Shown: positions 39,071 through 51,800 of the stretch, piece after piece
Layout: every line of letters begins with the position of its first letter
Position numbering within the stretch: the first letter of the stretch is position 1
NCBI GenBank assembly: GCA_016785225.1
Contig: JAFBJZ010000772.1
Location: forward strand, 1,240,001 to 1,304,000
From: Psettodes erumei
Taxonomy: Eukaryota > Chordata > Actinopteri > Pleuronectiformes > Psettodidae
Direction: 5' to 3'
Length of the DNA: 64,000 nucleotides
The notes under the pieces: generated by a model
Databases searched by the model: none
What the model saw: the letters and a program-made list of their open reading frames with translations, nothing else
What the model was told of the DNA's origin: nothing
Position numbers and translations under genes: made by a program

Positions 39071-42000
39071 TACTCAGAAAGACAAGAGTGGGAGAAAATG
39101 CACTGTTCACTCTCGTTGTCTGACATTTGTAAACCTGCTGACGGAAACTATGAATGACTCTGAATTGAGCCACATGTACCCAAGAGCTTCCTGCATTTAA
39201 CCGAGGCCAGTTCAGCTGAAGGAACAACAGTTAGCGAGAGAGCAACAGCCAATATCTAACACCCAAACTGTGCCCATCAGGGATACTTGACCACAGCACA
39301 AGTCACAAATTAGTGGAGACTGCAAAAGAAGTGCAGATACTATGAATCTATTATGATACGCCTGTGTCGTAGCTCTGCAAAGATCTTTGATGCAAACTTT
39401 AACATCAACGACACTAAATAAATCTTGAGCTTCGTAACTTTCTCCAGTGCGCCTTTTCAAACTGGTCTCAAGTGTGACCACAGAGAGGGCATCTGCCAGC
39501 ATGCAAAATATTCCTCCTTATAGTTCAATGTATTTTCATTATGTGTTTTAGAACGGAGATAGTTGAAGTGATTCACGGATCACTGATTACACCTGTGCAT
39601 GGCTTTCAGAGCCCCGACCCCAATTTTAAAGTTTCATTTCATCTAACCCCATTATTTATGCTATTTCTGGTTGATATTTTCAGCGTAGTCCTACACTGCT
39701 TCTGCCGTTACAACTACTAACTAGTATGTCTTTAAGGAATAGGGCTGAGCACTGATTTCCAGGATCAACTTGATTTCCCGATTTATTTACTGTATATTAG
39801 ATCCGGTATCTTCCGCTGAAGATATTTCCAGTATTCTACTTGGGAGTGAGATCAATTCTCAGAGAACTATCGTTGTAAATTCTAGAAGGAACCCTCTATC
39901 CTGGCGCGTTATTAAAATATTAAAGTTTAAGCCCAGCCTTATTGAGGATTCTAACTTTAAATGCTAAAATGTTAACAACCACAGCAAGTGCAGAGCTGTA
40001 TACCTGTGTGTTACGGAGGGGTGCACATAGACTGTCGGAATATGAATGATGATTCATTTCAAAACATTACAAATATGCTACAGTAGGTCTCCATATCTAA
40101 AATACATATCAAGTGACCTCACATGGGATTCAGAACAGTTGATAAAGTATGGGGGGAAGGTGGGGGGGAAATCCACAAGAGCATGTGGGAGAAGGCGTAG
40201 AAAGGAATGGAAAGCAGCGGCAAGGTGAGTAATCAGAGCAGAACTCCACCTCACATTCTTGCAAATTAATACAACTATAAACATACGTGCAACAGTATGA
40301 CTGCCAACAAAGTCAAAAAAATCTTCCTTCAATACAGTCCACAAAAATCTCAAGCCATCTCAAATGTCTTCATCTCACCAGAAAGGAGACCAACAACGGT
40401 GGCACAAATATTTCTATGGCCTAGAGAAAGGGCAATTTTGCCCCCCCAAATGTTCCACAAACGCATTTTATTAGACATTTGATGAGATGTGCTGTATCTT
40501 ATGGAGTAAAGATGAAAGAAAGGACAGTGACAGACAGCAGGGCATTTGTCTTCTTCTACTTAAGAAAAGGAATAAAGTGGAAAGCAGGCTGAACAGCACC
40601 ACTGCTCTTCTTCTTCTCCCCAGTCGTCTAACCTGCATCTTCTTCTTCAGCGAAAAATAAACTGGGAGACAAAATGGAGATACACCGGGTTCCCAGCAAA
40701 TGCAGCTGGGTTTTGCAGAGAAAAGGAGGCCTGACCTCTTTTTCTGAATGTATTAAAATGACCTACACAAATCTAAATTGAGTCGCCAAGGGTATCCTGT
40801 GCAACGGCGTTCTGTCTGAATTGAAACTGCTCCCTTGCTGATTCAAGGCAGAATGGGGAATGGCTGTGGCCGTTGGGCCTTGGGAGGGAGAACGTTACAA
40901 TGGCTGAAGTCTCCAGCAGCCAGCCTGCTACCAGACAAGACACCAGACAAGCCAAGCTACACAAATGCAATTAGGTGCAGGAGGCTCAGACACACACGTG
41001 TGCACGCACACGTAGGCAGGCTATGGCTGTCGCATCTTCTTGGCAAAACATACCATTCAAACTCCCGTTCCTGCTCGTGTCACATTTGGAGAGAGGCTGA
41101 GAAAAATTCTTTGGTCTGTCACACACAAACACGCGCAACCTGTGGCTTTCGCTCTGAGAGTGTCACGCTCTTGGCCTTGATCGTTGCAGACTCAAAGTGC
41201 GAAAAGAGAATACTGGGCAAAAATGGTTTATATGTCATTGTGTTAATCCAATGAGCATCAACTCAAAATACCAAGCACTGGTTGTAATAAAACGTTCCAA
41301 TGTTCTATTGCCAAATGTTAGGGTTAACTGGAAATCCAGCCGCCATTGTTACACCGCAATAGCCACAATCGTACATGCTCTGTAGCTGGGGCTGATCTCA
41401 ATTAATTCAATACTTTAAAATTGTTGTATACTATGATTTAAAAAAAGTGTAAATCCACACAAATTCTATGAATGTTCATGCAGCTCAAGAGTGGCAAATC
41501 AAAGAGCTAATATCTGGTTCAATGCAAGTAATTGTTACAGCATATAATCCAGAGGCTTTCAGTTGTGTTTCAAACCACTCGGTTTCGGTTTCAGCATCTG
41601 GATTGAACAACTTGATATCCAAGTGTTAGATAAAAAGGACTAGACCGGGATCTCTCAAATCAAACAACAGCCATGACTGACTACTGAGGCTGTAAAACAG
41701 ATTTCATCTAATGACAAGCTTGAGGAGAACTGTTTGTTTTCAATATTCATGGGAAAGGCCCCAAATTCTCTCTTGAACTACATTGTATTCTTGAGAGGTT
41801 AGTGCTTTAACAGCTCGTGTTATTTCCTTTTGTGTGAGTTTGTTGATCTACAAGTTTACAAGTTACTCAGTGTTCATCGAAACAACATTAAAAGGGAGAC
41901 AGAGGGCCATGTTTGTTGGGGGTTTTTGCTTGACTGACATGTGTCTGTTAGTCACAGTCAACCACAGCAGCTGCCACTTCCACAAGGCCAAGGTAGGATA

Positions 42001-43666
42001 ACTACCTTGACCCGGTCTAGGTTTCAGCACCGGGGTTCAAATTACAATTTTCGACATGACATGAGTAATGTCCAGTCTTCCAAATACTTCCTCTGAAACC
42101 TACAACAGGTCTATGGTTTTACAATCCACAGGGGGATTCCTTGTGTACCCATCCAGGAATTCAAACATCACAATCTGACAAACAGAAATAAAAGCAGATA
42201 AACACTGTCAAATCAAGCTGTACTGTGAAAAAAGCACACAAAAACATTTGTGTTGCATGTTGTATGTGATATGGAGGTACAGTACATATTTCCTTTCACA
42301 CACATATCAGAGTAAGGGTCTTGCTAGGAGAAGAAATCCCAACATCAGGGCCCATGTACAGACTTGCCTGTGCGACCACAGTGCAGTGACTCTGGGATGG
42401 CGATCAGGAACCCACCCCCCCTAATTTGATGTGTGCACGAGAGGAGCCCCCTCTGCTGCCTCCGTGGCCTCTAGATGACCTCCCCCCGCCCGCAGATGGA
42501 ACACTTAACATTGCCTCCCCACCTGTAGAGATGTCTGAGGAACAGGGCCCACTTCAAAGCCCTGCAGTGATTGGGCTGTGATTACCACGAGCACTTGACT
42601 CATTTCATCTCCTGTGAAGGACTAAACTTTGGGGGAATCAGGCATGGAGACGTGGAATTCTTTTGAAAGGCAACAGGAGATTTGAGCCCCCTTTGCAGGT
42701 GCTTTTCAGGGTCGAGGTGATTTATTTCAACCTTAAGACCCCTGTCCAATGAGTCACAGTGGAAAAACACAACATTACTGCTCGGTTTCACATTGCAAAA
42801 TTTCATGAATGTATATTTACATTAAGCAATCTCTTTTTGTTTGCTTTACAAAAAAAACCTTATGAGGGTAATTGCTCTGCTAAGGATTTTGCAGGCATGT
42901 CAGTCGAAAGGCAGTTTGACAAAGCGGCACTGCCACAGTGACATGAAAGCCCAACTGAGTTCAACAACAACCGTCATCTCTGCTCTGCTTTTCTGTAGCT
43001 AAATGCCAGTGACAGGAACAGAATTCACTGTGGTAACTGATCAGGTGCCAAGCGCCCTCTCCCTGGTGCCCTGCTGCACTGAAGCCCTCTGTGGAGCTGG
43101 CATGGCCCGGCCCGGCCTGGCAGCCACGGGCCACGCTTTGTAGCCCCGTCGATTCGATCTTTCTCCAAATCAAACTCGACTACTGTCAGATACCTGTCTA
43201 ACAAAAAAACCTGAGTAAAGAATTTCGATAGGGGTAATAGGTGGCTGAATAAGTTATAAAGACAGCAAACAAGCTGATCTGATGTAAATCATCAGCTTGC
43301 AAATGACCCAGAGGCAGATTTTATTCCACTAGTGTTGTAACCAGTTCAAATATAAGCTGATAGGTTTCATTTATTTCATTATTTAATGTAGGCCTTTGTC
43401 AGGGGAGATAAATATGGTTTTTAAAAATACCATAGCAATGCTTTAGTGCCCTCACCACCTTAACCAGGCCAGCAATAAAAGAAAGGGCACCAGAAACAAA
43501 CAAGAAATCAGTGTTTGTAGTAGTTATTATCAGGCTTTCTATATTTTAGGATTAACACAGCCAAGAAGTGAGGTATGAAACATATAGTTATGTATTACAT
43601 CACCATCTACATGTAAAGCTAGCTTTGCCCAAATTACACTGTGATGATTAATATTCTATGTCTGAA

Positions 43667-43708
43667 AATAATAATAATAATAATAATAATGAGAATCATA
43701 ATAATAAA
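43667..43708. repeat. AAT trinucleotide repeat
   Basis: A run of ATA/AAT units, interrupted once by GAGAATC, in the inferred otud7a leader intron. Confidence 0.9.
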
Positions 43709-44127
43709 AGAACTACCGCCTTCAGGGCTTCGTAGCTTCAACAAGCTAATGGGTTATTTGATAAGATGCCGTCACGAAATTCACTCATCTGTCACAGATA
43801 AACATGTATATATCTTTAAACTGCTACAGTCTACATCACAAAGATTTGTGACTAAGCATGCAGATTGAACGCCACATCCATGTTTACAACATTTAATTGG
43901 GAGACTCCGGCTAAACGTCTCGTCCCGAACCGTCGATGATGAGATTCGTGGCCCTCGATGGATTCGACCGAACATAATTTTTCAAAAAAAAAAAAAAAAA
44001 GGTATCCGCATGGAAGCTGAAGTTGAACGCATCGAGGCACGTACTCGCATGAAAGGCAGGTGCACCTGTCTGCAGTAGCAACCTATTGTGTTCACTATCA
44101 AATGAGCCATGAATCGGCCTGTCGCGC

Positions 44128-44150
44128 TGTGTGTGTGTGTGTGTGTGTGT
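44128..44150. repeat. (GT)n microsatellite
   Basis: A pure GT run of about 11 units. On the otud7a sense strand it is a CA repeat lying about 55-77 bases inside the leader intron, downstream of its 5' splice site. Confidence 0.95.
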
Positions 44151-44204
44151 ATGTGTGCGGTGGTGGGTGAATGGAAGATAAATAAAAGCAGGTCTGTCTC
44201 TTAC

Positions 44205-44480
44205 CGTGTTGCCTTCAGTCATTACTCCCCATCGTAGCGTTTTCAGTGCGGACCTCTGACGAACAGTTAATTCCTCTCAGGCTGTCTCATTCTCTCCCTC
44301 TCCCTCGCTCATCCCCATGTCATATTTCTCCGCTGCAGCAGAACAAAGCCACGCCTCCTCCGCCGCGTGACGTCAGCCGCTGAGGCGCGTCGGCGGCGGC
44401 GGTCGTTGGCACACGCCCTCGGATATCACGTCCGGCCAGGAGCCGCGAGAGGCCGCTGTGTCTGAACAAAAGCAAAAACA
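44205..44480 (-). promoter_or_regulatory. otud7a: CpG-rich promoter and first (noncoding) exon, probably otud7a
   Basis: CpG density peaks at 44340-44460 with GCG and CGG clusters and ACGTCA-type motifs. Reading leftward on the minus strand, the segment ends at a consensus donor, ACACG|GTAAGAG, at 44205. It is the nearest CpG promoter upstream of the otud7a start codon in the right orientation, so I assign it as the 5' UTR exon. A start codon 18 bases before the donor (ATGACTGAAGGCAACACG) would give only a short uORF if spliced to 27607. The transcription start is not determined. Confidence 0.5.
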
Positions 44481-45583
44481 AATCAGTTCAGCTTGATCTT
44501 GGCCGAAATTGGATATGACGTCCATTGACTTGGTGCTTCGCAAAGACTGTAAAGAGAACAAACTGAAAAGCACAACGAATGGGAAAAAAAATCCTCAAGA
44601 TAACATGATACAACAGTGTCAATTACAAATTACAATATTCTTCCGCCAAGCAAAAAATGTTTCTGAAAAGAAGTAGTCAACAAAACAAGAATAGGTACTG
44701 TGAATTTTTTTTTAATGTATGTTTTATTTTAGAATAAACTCTTCTCTTTAGTACAAAATAATAATGATAATAAATATCATAATTTGAATCTACAAACGAG
44801 ACCAGTCTTACGATAAGGCACATGCAATCCAAAACTACAAAAAACAACACTAACTGTATCCACAGACTGCATATTGTTGTGCCACTGTTATATTGCTCTG
44901 CCATTATTATTTTTGCCATGAATGTAAGCCTTTTAGCATTGGTTCATTTCTTTTTGCAAACTCTAACATGAACAATCAGTGTCTACTTTTATTTGCTTGG
45001 GTACATAACCGTTTATAGCATTCTTAACCCTTGCCTTTCCAGATAGGCCCAACCTGATTTTATTTCTCCTTTTTGCAAAGGATGAATTCCACTTTTTATA
45101 TATAGGCCTGATGGTAATGAAGGGAAAGCTCTTTCTGGAAATCTGTTTCCAGAAACAGTCCATGGGTGAGTGTGCGGGGTGATTCCCTTGTGTCATGCCT
45201 GAAGAGGATTTCCCACAACCTGGCGACCCAAAATGATTCTTCTTAATGGATTTTAATTTATTTATAAAGCATTAGGAAATATTCTATTTACCCGGTAAGA
45301 GAGCCATTACTTGCAGCCTGAAACCTCTAAAAGTTTTACTCCTTGCCCTTTAGGTCAACTAGATTAATTTCTAATGTTGAGTGACTGACAAAACTGGTGG
45401 TATATGATTTAAAGAGGGCGCCTATTACTTTTTTATGATCACATAAGTCAGTTAATTGTAGTAAATCAGTAAATATTACGTTTTTAACCTCAATTTGATG
45501 TTGGTAAAAGGATAGCTGTATATTTTCACGGTGGTTATAACCATCAATATTTGTACCTGAGGAGAGTCATAAGGCATTTCGTT
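44481..45583. other. spacer between divergent genes, no gene recognised
   Basis: AT-rich sequence with no supported exon, lying between the CpG promoter facing left and the furin-repeat gene facing right. Confidence 0.5.
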
Positions 45584-45584
45584 C

Positions 45585-45635
<51 letters not shown>
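45584..45635. repeat. (TCTA)n tetranucleotide repeat
   Basis: About 13 perfect TCTA units, about 250 bases upstream of the start codon of the furin-repeat gene and therefore within or next to its promoter. Confidence 0.97.
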
Positions 45636-45886
45636 CAGGGACTGGGTGTTAACGGTGACCGCAGTCCACGCTCATTGTTCACTGGTTCACTTGAGCGAAC
45701 TGGTCGGGCAAGTTATTTCTGGGCTGGCGTCTCACAGCCCCATATCGATCTGCCAGCGAAGTAGCTCCAGTTGTACGCTATCAACCTGCTGCACGGACAC
45801 TGCGTCTTTGGAGACATCCCGGTCTGTTTGCTGTTTTTCTCTCCCCCCTCCTCCTCACTCCAACTGAAAAGTCCTCGGGCAGCGCC
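45636..45886 (+). promoter_or_regulatory. proximal promoter/5' UTR of the furin-repeat membrane protein gene
   Basis: This is the sequence between the TCTA repeat and the ATG. It is GC-richer than its left flank and has a pyrimidine-rich stretch just before the start. The start codon lies in an excellent Kozak context (GCGCCATGG). No TATA box was found; the exact transcription start is unknown. Confidence 0.4.
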
Positions 45887-48800
45887 ATGGGGTCCGCCGC
45901 CGCCATCCTCATCTTCCTCTGCTGCGTCGGATTCACTGCGTGTAAAACCTCGTCGCCCTGTCCGAGCGGGCAGTTCATGCTGAAGAGCCAGTGTGTCCTC
46001 TGCCATCCCACCTGCTCCGAGTGCGATGGACATGAGCTGTTTGAATGCACTACCTGTGGAGTTGGTGAGTGAGATTTCCTGTGCACGTACTTTCAACACA
46101 TCGTAAGAAATAATGGATGCGTCTCCTATAAGGGGAAAGGCGAATTACGTGTTAAATATTTTAATCATGTAAATAATGTAGGCTATAAGATCATGCACTT
46201 GTTGTGACCCAAGGTTGTTGGGGTTTTTTTTTTTTCAAAAAAGCAATGTTTTTGTAGAGTTTTCAGAAGGAAAACAAATAAATCATCACCAGATTTACAA
46301 AGGCTTCATTGAAGTTTCATAATATTCTTGTCATCTTTTAACAGAACTGAAGTCTGTATGCTCTCGATGCCACTAAATATCTTGCCACTGGTCGATAATT
46401 CCCCCGTTTTCTTAAAAAAAAAAGGCAAATAAACACAAAAGCAAAGCCATTTCACAGTCTCATTAATCCACCCAAAAGCCTGAAAGGGAGGTGGAGGTTT
46501 TTTTTTCAAGCAACATTATTTATGGGTTTCTGAAAGCAAAGTTATTCAGTGGCTTTTTGCTTTAGGGGAGGAGCATCCAGTTCTGGTTTACCATTTACTC
46601 TTAAACAGCCAAAAGAAGTCACATGGGAACCTTTGAAATAGGAAAGAAATGGAGGTGTGATCATTTTCCCCCCTGAATTTTCACAGTGTAATCTGATCAT
46701 GTCAGAATGGGGCCTTTGTTAATCAGGGGGAACGGAAAAAATATACCCTTGGGCTGGAAGTATTACTGTTGCAGTTCACTGGGCTTAACCTGCAAAAACC
46801 TGCAAGTCCCCCCCCCTCATACCCATCCCTTTCTTTGCATATATGCATTGTGACATTTGGTCACAGTCATTGCATTTCTGCTTCTGCTGACTATTTCTGT
46901 GTAAAGTGCTGTGTATATTTTGTGTTGTGGAGCCTTTTGCATTACAGAAGTTAGCATTCATCCCTGCTGATCTATCTGTGTGATGTTCTTTTTGAAAGAA
47001 CATCAAACACAACAAAGGTCTCTACCCCCCCAAACGTCACGCTCTGTGGTTTGTTGGAATAAGCCACATTTCTTTGTGCTATGTGCTGTTGTTATGTCTC
47101 CTGGAAGTGGAAGGGTTAGAGAGGCAGCAGCAGCAGCTTGTGGCCTCACTCCTTCCACTCTTACACATCTTCTGTGCAGCGCTGAGCATATGAGACAATG
47201 CTGTAACTCATCTGCTTCCGGAGATGCCTCAGATGTCACAGCTATAGGCTAGTGGAAGGTGGCATAATATTAATCATTGGAGCCAACACAAGAGTCTGTC
47301 TCTGCCCACAGCTCTGATCTCTCATCTGCCTCTGATTGCCCTGGTTTATATTGGTTGGCGTTTCATCAGTCACTGATCACACACAGTGATCTGTTATATG
47401 CATGCCTACAGTCAACACGTTGCAGTTGACATGCATTTGTGCTGCTGCTATTATCTGTCAAGGATGCACATATAATCAAATCTGTATCAATCTTCAGTTT
47501 CCTAATAATTACAACTGATGCAGTAATTGAGCCACATATCTCCATTTTATTCAAACAAACAAATCTGATCTCTTTGTTACATGGTGTCAATGCTGTAATT
47601 TGCTATGGGCACTGGACTTTCGCATAGTAGCAGCATGTTCTTTCTTTCTTTTTTCAGCACATGTAATCATCAGTGGGTCAGTTTGGCTCTACATCCACAA
47701 TTATTATGAGAAGGTCATTGATTTTCACTTTCACAAGAGTAAAGATTTTTGGAAAAAAGGCTTTTTTTTGCATCAGAGGAGAAAATAAAGTAGGCTGTAT
47801 ATTAACAAGTCCTCTGTGCCCTCCTCCTTCTCCTCAGATGAAGATGGACAGGAACGTTTCCTGCACCAAGGTCGCTGTCGGACACATTGCCCCCGGGGAT
47901 TCTATCCTGACAGGGGTCACTATGCTTGTCTGCCCTGCATAGCCAATTGTGAACTCTGCACAGATGGCAACATATGTGCCAAATGTCGGGAGCACTACAA
48001 ACTCCAGAATGGGGTCTGCCAAGCGGCCTCCTGTAACATAGGTAAATTTGAAGCAGTTTCTGAGTAGGGTGTAACTGAGAAAAACACATAGGCTCTATAT
48101 GCTGGATGTTTTTGTTTTAGGACAGGTACAAGACCCTGATACAGGAGAGTGCATTGACTGTGAGATGGGCTGCAAAGCATGTTCCACTGGTGAGTTATGG
48201 TTTCCTATACCACGCTAACATCACCAGACTGCTTTCTTTTCTTAAAATAGGAAGATCAACAATGTGTATCAAAACCCCGGTGATAATGGTTCACACTGCA
48301 GTTTGGTTTTCCTCACATGAATTCTAATTAATCACCTTTTCTCTTTTGTGCAGAAGACCCTGAGATCTGCAGCAGCTGTGGTGAAGGTTACTTTCTGTGA
48401 GTTTTTTTGTCCTTTTTGTTAGTATCTCTTCCCGCATCATGTGCTATATTATCAAATGCCTTCTCATGTATTATTAGATATTTACCATTTAGTATTTAGG
48501 CTGTAAATAGCAGCTCCAGTTAATCTGTTACAGTCTTGCTTAACTGTCGAAACGGTTTATAAAATGTTCCCCAAAATGTCCACAGAGCCTAGCTAACATA
48601 CACAAAATGCTTATTTTGTTTTATTGTGTTACTGAAAACCCAGGGACATTCAGTATACAATAATAGAAGACTTAGCACTCACATAGGTGAAGCTGGAATC
48701 TGAGAATTAAACAAAACAAAACAAAGTCAAAATTAATTTATATTGTCTTTTTAAGTGAAGCGTGGTGCTATCAATCATCCATTTTTCAGCAGTTATAAAT

Positions 48801-51800
48801 TATGGATATGAAAAATGCTGTCAAGAAATAATTAACCTCAAAATGGCCTTGTAATTGTTTTTATTTGCATTGCTATTGTCTTGCTAGATAAACAGTCTGG
48901 TAATTCAGTGTGCCATATGCGGGGTAATATACCATGCCTTTTATTGTTTAGCAGAATTTGGCCAGTTGTTCTCTGTGCTACAAGAAGCTGCATTTCACCT
49001 GTATTTCTGCTTTAACCAGCTTATCACTTGGACCCAGCATGTAACACAGGTTACAGAGGTAGAACAGACCTCCAATTGTGCACCTCTCCCTAGCGTTTTT
49101 TGGTCTAGTGGCCTTGTGTGAGTCAGGTTACCTTCCATTTTGAGTCGTGCACTGTGTTACCTGAGCCTTGGTTTGAGGACAGAACAGTGGTCTGCCTCAC
49201 AGAGATGCTTCACAGGGTGTGTTTTCTGTGTTGCATCTGAGGACGAGAGGAGAGGAGAGAAACAGAGAACAAGTGTAAGTGGTGAGCATAGGCAGCGGAA
49301 GTTGTGATTATATACGGTTGCACCATCTTGACTTGTCTGGCTGCCTTTGTGAATCACAGCAGAGGAGGGTGGAAGGAAAAAAATCCACCGCTTCACTGCA
49401 TTCAACTCCTTTTAATGCTGTTACACAGGTGCAGTGAGATGCCGACTCTTCTTCTGAGAATCTACTCACAGAACTTTTACTTGAATAGTAATGGTTTTAG
49501 AGATTTAGAACGACAGGTCGTCTCAATAATTCCTGTGGCTGCAGTACTTATTACATCTACCATGAGAGGCAAACACCAATAAAAAAAGAAACCCAATAGA
49601 GCTATGGGGCAACTGTGAATTGCAGGAAGAGCCTCACTGTGATAAATTGGAGCAGTTGTCAGTACTTAGAGAAATTCGCCCGTCTGATGTTTTACTAATG
49701 AAAAATGTTAATGTTTGAAAGCTTTGACATAACTGTGAATCAGTGGGGTAGTGCGCTGTCGAAAATCATGATAGATACTTGGTATTTATTGACATTTACC
49801 TCCCTCTCCGAGGAACTCAGTTCACCTAAACCCAAACAATTGCTGTGCTTTATTCATAATATGGATTATACCATTCATTTTCTCAGGCTTTCTAACTGTA
49901 GGCAGTACACACAACATATTTTCACCTTTTTTTTTTAACTAATTCAAGCAGTAGTTGCCCTAAAAAAGTTGCTTTAGAAATGCTGATGTGCTTTCCTGGA
50001 ATGAATAGTCCAATATTTGCAGTGATTCTAAAATATCCCATAGATTCTTAAGTAGTGCACTGTTTCCAGGCCAGCTGCTATTGTGAGTGAGTTGATGGAT
50101 GTTGTGTGGCGCCTCCAGCTGTTCCTCCTCAAACAACCACCACATCTTAGCACAGAGTCCTCGGCAACGCAGTAAGAAGTGCAGCTAGGGCTGTCTGTCA
50201 GCGGTCAGATTCTCTCATATACTGTAGAAAGATGGCAGAGGAGGCAGCAGAGGATGAACTACTGTAGATAAATCAGAGGCCTATTGCTGTTCAGCCGGTT
50301 CCATTTAAAGTGGTAAATGTTCAAAGCAGGAGTCATTCTTGGTTTAATGTTTTATATGTGACGTTTTTGCGACTCGATATCTCAGCTACTTTAGATGATT
50401 TTTTCAGATAACTTTCTAATGTTTAATAGCTCAGTTAAGCCCTGAAGGACTTGTGGGACAGGTTAATGACAGAAATCTCCCCATATCTCTGGGCTACAAC
50501 TAAAACAACAATTAACTTTCTGCCTTAAGAACAGAATAGAACAATGATAAGCTTAGAGAAAAGCAGCCTGCATTATTTTTCATCTCTGTCAGCCTTGCTG
50601 GTGTTTGATTGAGTACACCTTTTGGCCCAGAGAGAGTATTGAAGTCAACAATACAGCTGCAGGTGTGCTGTGGACTGACAACAGTGCATGCAGGGATCGC
50701 CTCTTGTATGTGCACATTGACCTCTTGGTGTGTTGTCTTTTCTCTGGTTTCAGTTCATCAAGCCTCAGTCAGCTTTGGGCAGAGGCTGCCTACAGCAACA
50801 ACATCCATCTTTCAATGTAGAGCTTTGAAATGAAATCATAATAGTTTTCCTCACCTTTGATATTTCAGCGGCTTTGTTCGGCATGTTTGCTTTACAAAAA
50901 TAAAAGCCGGATCCTGTTGATAGCTGTGACTGCCAGTTTAAGTCAACATGTTACTGACTGATTTTGTGACATGGACACAAGCCTAGCTCTACACAAATGA
51001 TTGTTAAGGATTATCACTAAATATTTTGAATGGTATTTGATTTTAGTTTTGAATTAACGTTTCCCTTACAGTTTCAGACACCAGTGTCGCAAGCATTGCC
51101 CCCAGAGCACCTATGAGGACTGGGGCAGGGGTGTGTGTCTGTCCTGTCCAGCACCATGCACAGACTGCAGGAGCAACACACTCTGCCTCGCCTGCCAGAC
51201 CGGCTACTTCCTCAATGGTACCAGTAGTCAAGTATAATCATTTCTTTATACATTTTCATTACAACTAACATAGTAAAGGATTCAGATGACCATTTGTGCT
51301 TTATATAGTACCAGTAGAGTTTGTGTTGAAGATACTCAAATCATTGTGTATGAGAGTAATCAATCATTCTTGTTAAAGACAAATGATGGCACTCAGAGTC
51401 CTCATTTAAATTGCAAATCATGTCCATGTCAGCAAATCTGGAACATGGGATATGCAAATGTTTGGTTTGTGTCACAAAGGTGCAAGGAGTTGGACCATAA
51501 ATGCAGACAAAGGCAGGCAGGCAGACAGGGAGGTGCAAAAACAGCAAAAGAAAGTCCACAACATAAACTGGAGCCCTAATCATGTCGGGGGGGGCATGAG
51601 AGTTTGTGCAAAACAAAGATTTAATTTGGCATGATAAACTTGAGATTGTGAATACCCCTGAACAATTTTTTTTCTACAAAAATGATTTCAGGTACATATT
51701 TTCATTAGCATGCGATTCTACATTGAGTCAGACGGGTTACATCATGGGTGGGCAGCCATTACCTTTTCTACCTACAAGATCCAGTTTTAAAAGATCAGTG

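Noticed and set aside
45584..45635. Regular repeat considered as a CRISPR-like array
   Set aside because: It is a plain TCTA tetranucleotide tract without spacers in a vertebrate genome.
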